Assembly (NCBI GenBank): GCA_963576785.1
Contig: OY756146.1
Coordinates: 1,860,001-1,924,000 of the forward strand
Length of the DNA stretch: 64,000 nucleotides
DNA from: Chlorophyllum brunneum
Lineage: Eukaryota > Basidiomycota > Agaricomycetes > Agaricales > Agaricaceae
Reading direction: 5' to 3'
This document shows positions 32,018 to 42,945 of this stretch, piece by piece. A model generated the notes under the pieces. The model made no database searches, had not been told where the DNA came from, and worked only from the letters and a program-made list of their open reading frames with translations. Positions within the stretch are counted from its first letter, which is position 1; the number at the start of each line of letters is the position of its first letter. The translations under genes were made by a program, and so were the position numbers.

Positions 32018-34360
32018 CTATCTATTTTTGACAGCTTTTCTTCCAGGCGGAAGTTTAGCTAAGTCATAAACATGTCTTTCTTTGAGTGAATTTAACTCTT
32101 CTAAGCATGCTTTCCACCATTTAGATTTCTCTTCTGATGGTAGTCGATTTAGATCCTTGAAAGAAATAGGAACTAATGGTGATTCGACTTTTTGAGCGCA
32201 CAGATAATCGATCATCCCTACTCCTCCTTCTCTGCATAAGTCTTCTAATGTAGAAGCTTCATGCTGAGAACGTCTATCGATTATTCCAGGTTTGGAAGCC
32301 TCTGATCGAATTTGTCTAACAAGTCTACTTGTAGAACTTGTTAACTTCGACTTAGGAGGTTGGAACATTTTATAATCCTGGAGTATTTTGGTCGGATGCT
32401 TTGTAGAACCATAGAAGTTTCCTGGACATTCAGGTACTTTTCTGGTTCTTTGCGGTCTCTGAGGTATTTCAGGAACCAGTATTTGATCCGAGTGACCTCG
32501 TGGTACAGAAGGACCAGCATCCCGATCATCTTCGACAGGGGTATAGGGTATGAATGGTTGTACATCCGGATCATCTCTTTGAGAAGGCAGATGGTTCGGT
32601 CCTTCAGGGTGATTAGGTGGATCAGTATATGATAATCCATCACTGTCATCATCTTCTGGTGTTTGTGCTTCTCTTGGTGGAAAGAGAATGTTTTGCACAA
32701 TACCATCCCACTCCTCCTGAACATCAGTATCAATATTCGGTGCTTTTCTCTTTCCTTTATTCTTTTTAGGTTCAGGGAAAGGAGTTGGAATTCGTCCATG
32801 TACAGATCTATAAGTCCTTTCTTCCAGAGAACTTCTGGTAGAAGTTCGGGGAATAGGGCTTGGTGGTTTATCAATAGGTAAACCAGTAGATGGATCTGGA
32901 GCATGGAAGACAATAACTTCCAAAGGTGTACTTCGAGAAGTAGAAGATGATGGTTGGTTCATCCATTCTTCTCGCTTCTTCCCAACACATTTAGGGAAGT
33001 GTTCTTTGCTGAATATGGCTATTGGAGATGTATAGATTACATTTCCATTTAGGTGCCTCATGAAACGATAATTTTTCCTGTCTGATGTCCAACCAAGGAA
33101 AATCATGAGTTCTGACTTCGCTGTCAGTTTATTGTCTCTTATCTCTTTTGGGAGAAAGACATAAGCACCACAGCCAAAAACTCTCTCTTTGGAGATGTCT
33201 GGAATCTTCTGATTCAACACTTCATAAGGTGTTTTCCACATGAGCCATGATACCGGTGTTTTATTATAGATATGTATCGCATGATCTATAGAAAACTCCC
33301 ACCAACCATCAGGAATACAAGCATGATGCCGCATGGCTTCTGCTTTATCCATTAGAGTTCGGTTTAGGTGTTCCGCTCGACCATTTTGTTGGTGTATGTG
33401 TGGTGCACTAGTCTCATGTATGATCCCTAATGAGTGCAAATGAGATTGCAACTCGTCAGTTGCATACTCTCCTCCTCTATCAGTGCAGAGATATTTTAAT
33501 TTAGTCTCGTATTGAGTCTGAATTAAAGCAATGAAATTTTTCATTTCTTCTGCTGCTTCTGATTTCTTATGGAGGAATCGAATCCATCCATGAGAGGAAA
33601 AGTCATCCATTATGGTCATGACCCATTTATATTTATGGTAAGAAAGAATTGGAAGTTCAACTAAATCCAAGTGTATTCTTTCGAATGGACGCTTTGCGCG
33701 TGTAGGGTTCTCTCTAAAGGGTTTCTGGTGCATCTTTCCCTTGGCACAACCGTCACAGACTGGTTTTTGCTTGGGAATCCGCACCGGAGTAAACCCAATC
33801 GTATTTTTCTCAAAGTGATTGAGGATACGATTAGAGGGATGTCCTAATCTTGCATGTACAACTTTGTAGCCAACGATCGGATCCGCAGTCATAGCTGCTT
33901 GTTCCGAGTGTACAATTTTTGTATTAACAAAATGTAAAGTAGTGTTGCGACTTGCTGAAGGATATGCTCGAAGAATAGCATTTCCTTCACTATCAACAAC
34001 TACTGATTCGTTGGCATCGGTTCTAACAGTTTTGCCATCTTGGCATAACTGTCCCACTGACATTAGTCGTTCAGAGGTTCCTTTTAGAAGGAAGACTGGA
34101 TATATTAATATCTGCGTTGGTTGAACACTGTCAGTCTTCCCGTTATAGACTCTATGCTTAAGCATAACTGCGCCAAGACCAACCGCATTAAGGTAGGGGT
34201 CATGTGCTCCTACAGTCTTAATTGGGATCGAAACTTCGAGTTCTTCGAAGTTGATGAAGTCTTCCGCATAAGGGGTATAATGACATGATGCCCCTGAGTC
34301 TAATAACCAAACGTCACTATATTCTTCTAGTAGCGTTATGATTTGATCATTGCTTTGCGA
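32018..34360 (-). CDS. Copia-A3 protease-integrase ORF
   Basis: Long open frame of pol. Protease WLLDSGASCHYTPY (about 34290-34320), pre-integrase zinc region VVHARLGHP..CDGCAKGK, integrase MTIMDDFSSHGW, LCTDRGGEY, and IHQQNGRAEHLNRTL (DDE triad complete), the C-terminal GWTSDRKNYRF domain and a Pro/Asp-rich linker to RT (RPQRTRKVPECPGNFYG). Ends with TAG after AVKNR at 32018-32020, where the RT motif normally has Trp. It is separated from the upstream frame by TGA at 34361-34363. Coding-competent as a domain unit, but the polyprotein is broken. Confidence 0.88.
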   Translation of the reverse strand, partial: SQSNDQIITLLEEYSDVWLLDSGASCHYTPYAEDFINFEELEVSIPIKTVGAHDPYLNAVGLGAVMLKHRVYNGKTDSVQPTQILIYPVFLLKGTSERLMSVGQLCQDGKTVRTDANESVVVDSEGNAILRAYPSASRNTTLHFVNTKIVHSEQAAMTADPIVGYKVVHARLGHPSNRILNHFEKNTIGFTPVRIPKQKPVCDGCAKGKMHQKPFRENPTRAKRPFERIHLDLVELPILSYHKYKWVMTIMDDFSSHGWIRFLHKKSEAAEEMKNFIALIQTQYETKLKYLCTDRGGEYATDELQSHLHSLGIIHETSAPHIHQQNGRAEHLNRTLMDKAEAMRHHACIPDGWWEFSIDHAIHIYNKTPVSWLMWKTPYEVLNQKIPDISKERVFGCGAYVFLPKEIRDNKLTAKSELMIFLGWTSDRKNYRFMRHLNGNVIYTSPIAIFSKEHFPKCVGKKREEWMNQPSSSTSRSTPLEVIVFHAPDPSTGLPIDKPPSPIPRTSTRSSLEERTYRSVHGRIPTPFPEPKKNKGKRKAPNIDTDVQEEWDGIVQNILFPPREAQTPEDDDSDGLSYTDPPNHPEGPNHLPSQRDDPDVQPFIPYTPVEDDRDAGPSVPRGHSDQILVPEIPQRPQRTRKVPECPGNFYGSTKHPTKILQDYKMFQPPKSKLTSSTSRLVRQIRSEASKPGIIDRRSQHEASTLEDLCREGGVGMIDYLCAQKVESPLVPISFKDLNRLPSEEKSKWWKACLEELNSLKERHVYDLAKLPPGRKAVKNR

Positions 34361-35473
34361 TCAAGATCTAATTTGATCTGGTACTCTTAAATACTGATCA
34401 GGCATGCGTGTGGAGAAACAAAAAAGTTGAGAAGTGTTAAAACACTTCTCATTTATCCATTCACTCGTAACAACATTATTATGGGATCTTAAAGATCCCG
34501 ATAGCGTAATTACATGCCCGGCCCCCGACGTCCTTTCCCCTTGCCCTTGCCCTTCTTCTTGCGAAGACGGCTGGTCGGCATATTGGTGACAGGACTGTGT
34601 ATCAGGGTTAGTAAGAGTATCTGAGATTGAATTGATCACATACCCAGCTCCTCCCTTCTTTCTGAAGTCGCTCCCGTAGTCAGTCGACGAGAGTCCGAGT
34701 GACACCTCAGATTGAGGTGCCGAAGCAAAATGTTCGGACTTCGGAGACTTGGGGAGTGGCCCAGAAGAGGGTCCTGCGACGTTCGCAGGGTTCCTGGGGT
34801 CACGGATGTCGTAGGCGACATCCTGAGCCGGCGCCATGAGGTCATCGACCTCCTTCTCGCTCTCAAGCCGTTTGAAGGCTTCGTCTACCAACACTGTAAG
34901 TGTGGCAGGTCGCCTGTCAGTGGTCTTGTTCTTCTGAGTAAGAGAGTATCTCTTACTCTGGAATCGCTCCATTGGAGGGGAGGCCCGAGGAAGAGGAGGG
35001 AATTCCTCTTCGTAGGTCCTAACGGCCGGAGCTACTATTTCCTTCGGAGGAGGAAGGTAGTATGGCCGAACCTCTCCGGGTTCAAGCGAGTCGCCCCGGG
35101 CGACGGAGTCCATGCTTGGGATCTTTACCACATGATGCATAACCAAATTGAGTTTATTCCCAAATTTGGGAGAAATCAATAAGGTGTAAGGCGAACCAAT
35201 GGGTAAGAGAAAAGCAAAACGGACGCGAGTCGCGTTAATATCGGGGTTACTATTTTTAGTGAACCATTTACTTACCCTCATGTGTCCCTCACAGGTACAA
35301 CCTGGGGGGTGACCAGAAGGAACCGAAGGTGCACCGGGTGGTGTCACCGATCGTCCTTGTTGGGCTCGGGGGTGAGAGACCTCGTGCATTCTTCGATCAT
35401 ATCGATCGAGAGCACGTTTCTTCGCCATTTGCATGGGCAAAGGACCAGTGACGCGGTCGCGCCAGGTGGTCAC
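34361..35473 (-). CDS. Copia-A3 gag C-terminal region
   Basis: 370-codon frame linking gag to protease: basic MAKKRALDRYDRR segment, CTCEGHMRVSKWF, PPPKEIVAPAVRTYEEEFPPLP, VLVDEAFKRLESEKEVDDLM and QSCHQYADQPSSQEEGQGQGE. Lies in the same frame as gag and pol. No CCHC knuckle is seen. Ends at TGA 34361-34363 (RVPDQIRS-stop), a C-to-T change shared with A2 but absent from A4, where CGA is read. Confidence 0.8.
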   Translation of the reverse strand: MTTWRDRVTGPLPMQMAKKRALDRYDRRMHEVSHPRAQQGRSVTPPGAPSVPSGHPPGCTCEGHMRVSKWFTKNSNPDINATRVRFAFLLPIGSPYTLLISPKFGNKLNLVMHHVVKIPSMDSVARGDSLEPGEVRPYYLPPPKEIVAPAVRTYEEEFPPLPRASPPMERFQSKRYSLTQKNKTTDRRPATLTVLVDEAFKRLESEKEVDDLMAPAQDVAYDIRDPRNPANVAGPSSGPLPKSPKSEHFASAPQSEVSLGLSSTDYGSDFRKKGGAGYVINSISDTLTNPDTQSCHQYADQPSSQEEGQGQGERTSGAGHVITLSGSLRSHNNVVTSEWINEKCFNTSQLFCFSTRMPDQYLRVPDQIRS

Positions 35474-35521
35474 CTGTTGGATCCGCAGTGAGTTTTCGAG
35501 GAGGGCGGTGAAACATAAGTT

Positions 35522-36661
35522 TCATGCTTCAGCACGCACCTTTTTCTCGAGCTCAGCACGAGCATTCTCTCGTGCCTGCTGGACCTTCTTGGGATTAACC
35601 CAAGTAAGTGGTTTTGGTCTCTCACTCACTAGTACATGAGTGGTCGGAGGAGTGGGAGCGGGAATGGGTCGAGGTATGTCCATACGCCTCATCAGGTCAA
35701 AGGGGGTCATCCCTGGACCAGTGAAACGATGGACCGCTGGTTCCGTGGCAGCAGCAAAGCCCGCCATGGCTTCTGCCATGTGGGCCTGGGGTTTACCCTG
35801 GCGCTTCTTCGGCTTCTTCTTCTTCTTCTGGACGTTAATCCAGGTAGGAGTAGGAGGAGAAGGCTGAGGGGGCTGCCCACTCGGATTGGCAGGGTGGCGA
35901 GGACCTCTCGCAGGCTGGGCCCTGGTATCGCCTCCAGGGTGGAAGCAGTTCCAGGGTGGTCCAGGGCGAGTCCTGGGTAAGTTGCCCTGAGGGCGAGCTT
36001 GGTAGTTGGCAGTGGCAGCAAAAGATGCTTGTGGGTTAGACATGTTAGGTCTTGACCCTTCACATCTTGACCACTCAGTATTTATAGCCTGCTGAACTAC
36101 CTCCCAGGTCATATCTACAACGTCGTGATTATTTGCCAATGTTGTTTGTGCCACTGCATTCCAATCCGGTGGTAATGCGTTCAAAGCGATCATCGCACCA
36201 AGAACTTCTGGCAATTTTACTTTAGCTGTTTCTAATTGAGAAGCCATTGTTCTCAATTCAGCTAGATCCATTGCTGGATCTTGATTCCCTGAAATGCGCT
36301 TTTGCAACATTCTTTGGAGAATTGAATACACCGCGGCAGGAGAAGGTGTCCCAAAGCAGGTTTTCAAATCAGTCCAGAGGAATCCAGGAGTGTCATGCCC
36401 ATGGAGTAACAGGGAATCAGGTAAGGTGCCATTAATAACAGCCAATGCCTGTCCTCTCAATTGTTCTCTCCTTCTATCCTCCTCCGTTAAGGTAGTAGGA
36501 TTCGCAGGAGAGAGATTCTGGTCTGTCACAGTCCATCCGGACTGGTCAGAACCAGTAACAGAAATGAGGGTTAGGGCATCCTGAAGCCTTCTAGACCAAA
36601 ACGCGTAGTTCTTAGGCCCATTGAGCTTAGGTAAACCAGCAACGATATTATTGGTAGACAT
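35522..36661 (-). CDS. Copia-A3 gag (UBN2-like)
   Basis: 379-codon gag. MSTNNIVAGLPKLNGPKNYAFW start, LKTCFGTPSPAAVYSILQRM and ALPPDWNAVAQTTLANNHD of the UBN2/retrotran_gag fold, then a Pro-rich half with a KKKKKPKKRQGKPQ basic patch. Forms particles and packages RNA. Start chosen at ATG 36659-36661 after the about 160-nt leader. Ends in TGA at 35522-35524, in frame with the next ORF; A4 has the same TGA. Appears intact. Confidence 0.9.
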   Translation of the reverse strand: MSTNNIVAGLPKLNGPKNYAFWSRRLQDALTLISVTGSDQSGWTVTDQNLSPANPTTLTEEDRRREQLRGQALAVINGTLPDSLLLHGHDTPGFLWTDLKTCFGTPSPAAVYSILQRMLQKRISGNQDPAMDLAELRTMASQLETAKVKLPEVLGAMIALNALPPDWNAVAQTTLANNHDVVDMTWEVVQQAINTEWSRCEGSRPNMSNPQASFAATANYQARPQGNLPRTRPGPPWNCFHPGGDTRAQPARGPRHPANPSGQPPQPSPPTPTWINVQKKKKKPKKRQGKPQAHMAEAMAGFAAATEPAVHRFTGPGMTPFDLMRRMDIPRPIPAPTPPTTHVLVSERPKPLTWVNPKKVQQARENARAELEKKVRAEA

Positions 36662-36806
36662 AATATCTTCGTCGAGTGTATTTCTTTCTAGAAGAAAATT
36701 CTCGTATCAGCAATGATCAAATACTAGGATACCTCTGTCAGGTAAAGCCCTATCATCCTATCTCGTTTAGAGGGGATGATAATGGTTTAACCATCGGTAA
36801 GGCTAC

Positions 36807-36820
36807 CAGGGCCCATAACC
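36807..36820 (-). promoter_or_regulatory. Copia-A primer-binding site (half initiator tRNA-Met)
   Basis: Minus strand GGTTATGGGCCCTG immediately after the LTR terminus CAACA. Complementary to the anticodon arm CAGGGCCCAUAACC expected of fungal initiator tRNA-Met (CAU anticodon inside). Confidence 0.75.
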
Positions 36821-37392
36821 TGTTGAGGAAACGACCGTAACGAGTTGTTTGCTGGGGGCAGCAGTAAATGCAGTGGGAGAGAACGTAGGGTCTACTCACC
36901 GAGATAATAAGCTTCTATCTGATACCTGTAGAAAGGTAATTCGGATAGACAGATATTATTGATGAAGCGGTTAACGTCAGATAAGTAGAGGTCAAAGTCG
37001 ATTAGATCGATTGAGGTGTTGTACTCAAAGAGATAGGCAATGATGAAGAAGTTGTTTGATTGAACAAGATACAGAACTTAGGTCTGCTACATGGGGTTTA
37101 TATACATATTGTAACATAGACGAGTCATACTACATAAAATACTAGCATTGCATGGATTGTTCCTTATGACTCCCTTTAACTGCGGTGTAGTGCCTGCGGA
37201 GTACTGCGGAACGTAGTATCTAGTCATTGGTACTATGTAGAATAATCTATCAAGTACTTATGACTCTTATCGTATGCAGAGCAACTCATAGGAAGTTACT
37301 ACGGAATGAAGTTACTGGAAAGTAACGGATCAGTCTATTATTATCATAATGACTTCATAGTCTATTTCTAGAATATGTCCGAAACTTCAACA
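36821..37392 (-). repeat. Copia-A3 5' LTR
   Basis: 572 bp; minus strand begins TGTTGAAGTTTCGG. TATATAAAC box at about 37099 (complement of GTTTATATA) in the promoter position. Confidence 0.95.
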
Positions 37393-37397
37393 CCTAC
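37393..37397. repeat. Copia-A3 target duplication, right
   Basis: CCTAC, partner of 30027-30031. Confidence 0.88.
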
Positions 37398-38068
37398 ATA
37401 ACCCCACATCATCACTAGTTTAAGACCTACACTCCTTATCACACTCCCATCCATCTAGCAGACAATTCAGTGGTCTATGCCTTTAGTATTGGGTCTGTGG
37501 TGTTCCAACCTATTCTGGCCACTGGAGAGGCCACAGCAGTCAAGTTTACATGTGTTTTACACATCCCAGAGCTCAAGAGCAACCTCCTCTCATGCCTATA
37601 CCTCACTCAGTACAAGAATGTCAATATCTTGATCACTGCTTGCTCTATGGAGTTTGAACTTGGAGGAAATATGCTTTTCACTGCTACTATCCATTCCAAC
37701 AACTCAGCATCAATTGATAGCATCACCAGACACTCAGAAACAGTACTTTATATCTCTACCCTTCCTCTGGACCTTTTTCTATGGCACAAACACTTCATTT
37801 ACCACAATTATGCTGATGTGAAGAAGATAGTCAGTCAAGACCTTGTCACAGGCCTTAAACTTGACTCTAGCACCATTCCAGACCCTATTTGCAAGCCATG
37901 TCTTGCAGGAAAGATGCATGCAAACCCATTCCCCTCTTTTCTCAGTCACAACTGCTCCCCACTCAATCTGGTACACACAAACCTCTATGGACTGCTCTTA
38001 GTTAGCACAGTTTAAGGTTACAAGTTCTGGATCTCATTTATTGATGATCCTATGTGTTTTTGAGCAGT
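37398..38068 (+). pseudogene. Copia-B protease end, pre-integrase and integrase start
   Basis: Continues the frame cut at 30031: TPHHH.., a retropepsin C-terminal half (VKFTCVLHIPELKSNLLSCLYLTQ, about 37540-37610), the zinc region LWHKHFIYHNYADVKK..ICKPCLAGKMHANPF and integrase start LNLVHTNLYG..GYKFWISFIDDPMCF (first Asp region, about 38005-38060). Stops TAG/TAA appear around 38015. Interrupted at 38069 by the old Copia-A LTR. Confidence 0.85.
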
Positions 38069-38073
38069 TTACC
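38069..38073. repeat. Old Copia-A LTR target duplication, left
   Basis: TTACC, repeated at 44547-44551. Confidence 0.75.
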
Positions 38074-38427
38074 TATTGAGAAAATGGCCATAATGAGTTA
38101 TTGCTAGGGTAGCAGCAGTAAATGCAGTGGGAGAGAATGTAGGGTCTACTTACTAAGGAAGTATGCTTCTATTTGATACCTATAGAAAGGTAATTTGAAT
38201 AGACAGATGTTATTGATGAAATAGTCTGTTTCAGTAGTAGCAAGTCCAAAGTCAAGTAAATCAAGGTTGGGGTTGTACTGGAAGAGATAGGCAATTGTGA
38301 AGAAATTGTTCAATTGAACAAGATACAGAACATGTCTGTTATATGGGGTTTATATATATCTAGGACAGTATAGACAAGTTATACTATATATAAAGTCATA
38401 TAGACATATGTCATGTCAGAAATACAT
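38074..38427 (-). repeat. Old Copia-A solo LTR, left part
   Basis: Starts TATTGAGAAAATGGCC (mutated TGTTGAG) and follows the Copia-A LTR in minus orientation up to GAAATACATA. Resumes at about 44361. Closest by eye to the A1-type LTR (AAGTCATATAGAC). Confidence 0.8.
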
Positions 38428-38718
38428 ATGGTTAGTCTGCAGTGTAGGGAGTGAGGGAGTAAAGCAAGCAGAGTGAGGTCTTTGGTAGCCAGGCATCACA
38501 GTTATGGCTTTACTACTCTTTCCTTCTCTCTATCACTCTAAGCTGCATGGCCTGCTGGCCATCTCAAGTCTCATTTTATTTTATCTCTCTTTCCTCTACC
38601 TCTGGTCAAGACAATACCACAAAGACTTTTGTGAGACCCTACCTTCAAAGAGGCCCCAGACTTCACAGCAGAACCTTTTCAAGGGGCTCAGGAGGCAATT
38701 ACAGTAACCAGACACATT

Positions 38719-39530
38719 ATGGATGGTGAGGCTACTGAAGCTCTTATGTAGGCCTGGCAGCAGAACCATACAGCTAGGGTTCAACAGTGGGAGGCACAAC
38801 TGCAGGAAGACAACTCTCAACAGGAGCTGGAAGGGGATCATCACCATTACCAACAGAACAATGACCAGGCCCAATAGCAAAGGTAGAGAGAACCTGAACT
38901 GCCACTATACTCTAGGGAGGGTTTGATCAATGTTCCTGATCAGCAGAACAATCCTCAGCCTTCCAAACTCAACAGCTTTACCCCAGGGCTAATGGTAAAC
39001 ATGGACCAGGTGGCCCAACCATTAGCTTTTGTACTTAAAAAGATCCAGAAACTAGAATATGTCAAACTCTGGTACTTTAGCCCCCAGAGATGTGACAAAG
39101 CTCTTTGTATGGACTATGCTCAAGATGGAGACACACTGGCCATCACCCACAGTGACTTTCTTACAATAGTCAGACTACTTAACATAGTATTCTTCAAATT
39201 ACCAGATAAGGCCTTAACATGGGACCATATATCCTAAGCACACTATATTCTCCTTCACCACATAGAAGACCAAGGTTGGCCAGCTCTATATATCATTGTG
39301 CTTACTAATTTTTTCTTCAAACTGTACAGTCATCCCAAATGCCACCTCTCTAACTGGTAACAAGCCATTATCCTGTACCAAGCCCAGGTTTGGAGAGAGT
39401 GGCATAGGGAATTAGTGAACAAGGCTAGGCTGACTGCCTTTGACATCAGTATCATCAATGAAGACTACCTCAGAGAGCTAGCTTACAGGGTAGAAGCACA
39501 GAAAAGGGTTGAAACTACACAGAAGTAAGT
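38719..39530 (+). pseudogene. DIRS-like gag
   Basis: Frame from ATG 38719 (MDGEATEALM) through a Gln-rich coiled segment (HTARVQQWEAQLQEDNSQQE), then VKLWYFSPQRCDKAL, LAITHSDFLTIVRL, LPDKALTWDHIS and ILYQAQVWREWHRE, ending about 39530. The pattern resembles the gag-like ORF of Agaricomycete DIRS elements. Several in-frame stops. Confidence 0.65.
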
Positions 39531-39869
39531 ATGTCCCCTCCTTGTAGGATTCTAACACTTATCATCTCTTGCACTTCACCACACCATAACTTTCTCAGTG
39601 ATATGACTGATCTCTCAACCACCTATATACCATGTACTACATGCTCTATGCTATATGCTACATGCTATATACTATACATGATGCACACCTATCACTTGCA
39701 CCCTCAATATATAATATAGTCTACCCCTCTCCCATTTGACACTACCACACTGTGGTGCTTTACCTGGTTACCCACCATTACCAGGGTACAATCTGCCTTT
39801 TACACATGGCACTTACCCTCATACATATCTCTCATATACACAATCTTCCTTTATACTTGTCTTTTATGA
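39531..39869 (+). other. DIRS gag-to-ORF2 spacer
   Basis: About 340 bp of low-complexity CT/AT-rich DNA, including short ATGCTATATGCTACATGC-type repeats (about 39640-39685). No supported coding region. Confidence 0.4.
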
Positions 39870-40435
39870 TTGCATTTGCTAGAATGGTTAGTATATACAA
39901 CCAACTCAGAATCTTTTCAGTGGCTTCAGCTGCAGCTGGTAGTTCCCATCATGTTTTCTCATCAGATACCCATCCTCAAGGACATTCATGCTCACCTAAA
40001 CATTGCTCCTATTCATACTCCCACCAAAAGTGTCCCCACTCTCCATCCTGGTCACCCTCACAAGAAAGACACATACCCAAGCCTTCCCCCACAAAAAAGG
40101 CTAAGCCTAGCCTACTGTTTCAACATGACCAAGTAGCTCTCTCTGCCTGCTTTGTCTGCCTCAGTTGTGAACCCCACAATGTCATCTAGTATAATACCTC
40201 CATTTTGTGGGATGGTAAGACCCTAGCATGGTGCAAGAGAGAAGGATGACTTGTTCTTGCACCAGATAGCCAGAAGCTGTATCTAGACTGGTAGTGGAAG
40301 AGAGGTTGCTGAGACACAGGTTACCTCATCTGACATTGTTACTTTGGATATGAAGAGAGAGATCACAGAGCACAGGGTTGCCCTTAAGCACAAAAGGCTT
40401 GATGTAGGTGCACTCTACTGGCCAGATATCTGGGC

Positions 40436-40440
40436 AATAC
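40436..40440. repeat. Solo LTR target duplication, left
   Basis: AATAC, repeated at 41013-41017. Confidence 0.88.
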
Positions 40441-41012
40441 TGTTGAGGAAACGACCGTAACAAGTTGTTTGCTGGGGGCAGCAGTAAACGCAGTGGGAGA
40501 GAACGTAGGGTCTACTCACCGAGATAATAAGCTTCTATCTGATACCTGTAGTAAGGTAGTTCGGATAGACAGATATTATTGATGAAGCGGTTAACGTCAG
40601 TTAAGTAGAGGTCGAAGTTGATTAGATCGATTGAGGTGTTGTACTCAAAGAGATAGGCAATGATGAAGAAGTTGTTCGATTGAACAAGATGCAGAACTTA
40701 GGTCTGCTACATGGGGTTTATATACATATTGTAACATAGACAAGTCATACTACATAAAATACTAGCATTGCATAGATTGTTCCTTATGACTCCTTTTAAC
40801 TGCGGCGTAGTGCCTGCGGAGTACTGCGGAACGTAGTATCTAGTCATTGGTACTATGTAGAATAATCTATCAAGTACTTATGACTCTCATCATATGCAGA
40901 GCAACTCATAGGAAGTTACTACGGAATGAAGTTACTGGAAAGTAACGGATCAGTCTATTATTAGAATAATGACTTCATAATCTATTTCTAGAATATGTCC
41001 GAAACTTCAACA
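40441..41012 (-). repeat. Young Copia-A solo LTR
   Basis: 572 bp in minus orientation (plus text TGTTGAGGAAACGACC..GAAACTTCAACA), nearly identical by eye to the A3 LTRs and rich in CpG compared with the surrounding DIRS relic. Flanked by the 5-bp duplication AATAC. It is the product of LTR-LTR recombination that removed a full element. Confidence 0.95.
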
Positions 41013-41017
41013 AATAC
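41013..41017. repeat. Solo LTR target duplication, right
   Basis: AATAC, partner of 40436-40440. Confidence 0.88.
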
Positions 41018-42945
41018 TGTTATATAGACACAATTTACTACACAAGTACCATAATATACCTCACTTCTTCCACTAGGGCTTTAGTACTGGCATTCCCCTA
41101 TTTTGTCTACTTACACTCTACCTAATCAGACATTCTTAATTATACATTATAATGCTTTTGCCACCACAGTTAACATGGAAATTGAAAAGGGGTGCTACAT
41201 TGGTCCTCTCTGAGAAAGCAAAATAGAAAATCTCATAGGTTCATTCCAGACATCCCCACTAAACATTATCCTGAAACAGGGCAAACTAGGAAAATTTCAT
41301 CTCATACAGAATTTCTCCCATTTACATGTACCTTTTCAAGGCACATTATCAATAAATAGTTTCATTAACTCCAGCCTTTTTCTATATACCTAGAGAACCT
41401 TTTTGACAGTGGCTCTTCTTATTTCAAGGCTACTCTCAGGGTCAGAAGTAGTAACCTGCAATGTCAAGGAAGCCTACTATACTATTCCCTTAGTACCATC
41501 ACAGTAGCCAGACATGGTAGTCAAACTAGAGCAACCAGATTCCTTTGTCATCAATATAAGAAATACATTTGGCTTGGCTTCAAGGGTAGGGTTATATGGG
41601 AAAGTAGCAGATGCAAGGGTTAAAATAATGTGAGCTAAAGAACTAGGTCCAATCCTAAAATGGGTTGATGACTACATATTTTTCCAAATTAAATGAGAAC
41701 ATTGCAAAGAGTACAACAAGCAAAGGTACAAGAAATCATAGTAGCCAGAGGTGAACAATGTAGAGGAGGAAGAATTTGGTATAAAGGAAAAGTAATGCTG
41801 AATAGTCAAGATAAAGAGTTTGATAAGGATGTCTCTAAGCTGATCTAGGACCTATCTGCCATACTACCACAATCTGACTATGAAAAGTTCTTCACATATT
41901 CTAAGGAAGACATAGACAATTTGTCAGATGTACTGGGTATTCTGTGGGAGTATCCTTCAGTACTCAGGTCACATATATTGGCTTTCTTTGGAATTTCACA
42001 GTACTCACAGTCAAAATTCCATCATCCAAGAGGTAGAGATATGCTTTAGCAATAGACAAATGAATGTCTAAACCCAAACATATCCTAGATAAAGCCCAAA
42101 AGTTGCATAGAAGATTACTATATGTGATACTGGTACTAACATAGGGATGCAGTTACATAACATTACTAGAAACCTTTCTAGAAATGTTTAACAACAAACT
42201 ATTCATCCTCTACTCACCCTGCAAATACCTACATGACAACTTACTATAGTGGAAGACTACACTCTTAAGAGAGATTGTCCAGTGCCCAATTCTGAAACCT
42301 ACACCAGCTCAAGAAATTGCAGCCTTCTCTGATGCAAGCTCTGAAGTGGGAATTGCCATCACCATTAGTATGAAATGGAGTATGAAATGGAGAGCATGAA
42401 AACTTCTCCTAGGGTGGAAAGCATATGGAAGAGATATTGGCTGGGCAGAAGCCATGGGATTTCTCTTCCTTACTACTACAATCACTCAATTATTCCAACA
42501 AGGTAATTTCTGGGTTTACAGAGACAACAATGGTGTCATTGAAGGCTAGTGGAAAGGGAGAAGCAGAAATTAGCAAGTCAACAAGGTGTTCAAGCTTATT
42601 CTGGACCTCGAACAGAGTTACTACTGCAATTTTCTCACAAAATATGTTGGGAGCCAGAAAAACCCAGCTGACCCCCTATCAAGAGGAAAATATTATGCAA
42701 AATCACACCTCCTCCCATCAATCCCAATCCCAGCTTTATTCTAATCTATTGTCACCAACTTTGATGATCTCCCACATCTGTCAGAGATATATCCTCCTTA
42801 CAGCCACCCCTTACCTAGATCATGCTCCAAAACTCATTAGCATCAATCCTCAAACATCCAAAAGAACACATTTGCCATGGAAATCCAATGTGAGGAAACA
42901 TGCACTCACTGAGTACTCCAAGAATAGGTTATACTCAACTGGACC

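Larger units (their letters stand above)
30032..37392 (-). mobile_element. Complete Copia-A element, copy A3
   Basis: 7361-bp LTR retrotransposon in minus orientation with two 572-bp LTRs, TG..CA ends, 5-bp duplication CCTAC, initiator-tRNA-Met-half primer site (36807-36820), gag, pol in the copia order protease-integrase-RT-RNase H and a purine tract beside the 3' LTR. About ten differences between the LTRs are visible by eye, nearly all transitions, so it is moderately young. Pol carries several stop codons. Confidence 0.95.
39870..42935 (+). pseudogene. DIRS-like RT and RNase H (ORF2)
   Basis: Starts near 39870; an N-terminal Cys/His region lies at about 40140-40430, followed by the solo LTR insertion at 40441. 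RT pieces include VKEAYYTIPLVPSQ, PDMVVKLEQPDSFVI, a WVDDYIFF-type catalytic DD box (about 41663-41685, here GVDDYIF in a shifted frame) and FLWNFTVLTVKIPSSKRYALAIDK (about 41960-42060). RNase H: PTPAQEIAAFSDASSEVGIAITI (about 42302-42365), GWAEAMGFLFL, VYRDNNGVIEG and YVGSQKNPADPLSRGKY (about 42640-42690). Multiple stops and frameshifts. Confidence 0.75.

Noticed and set aside
42425..42945. First half of the 341-codon ORF 42425-43450 as a coding region
   Set aside because: It overlaps RNase H in another frame, where the recognisable motifs lie; only the part from about 42946 reads as recombinase.
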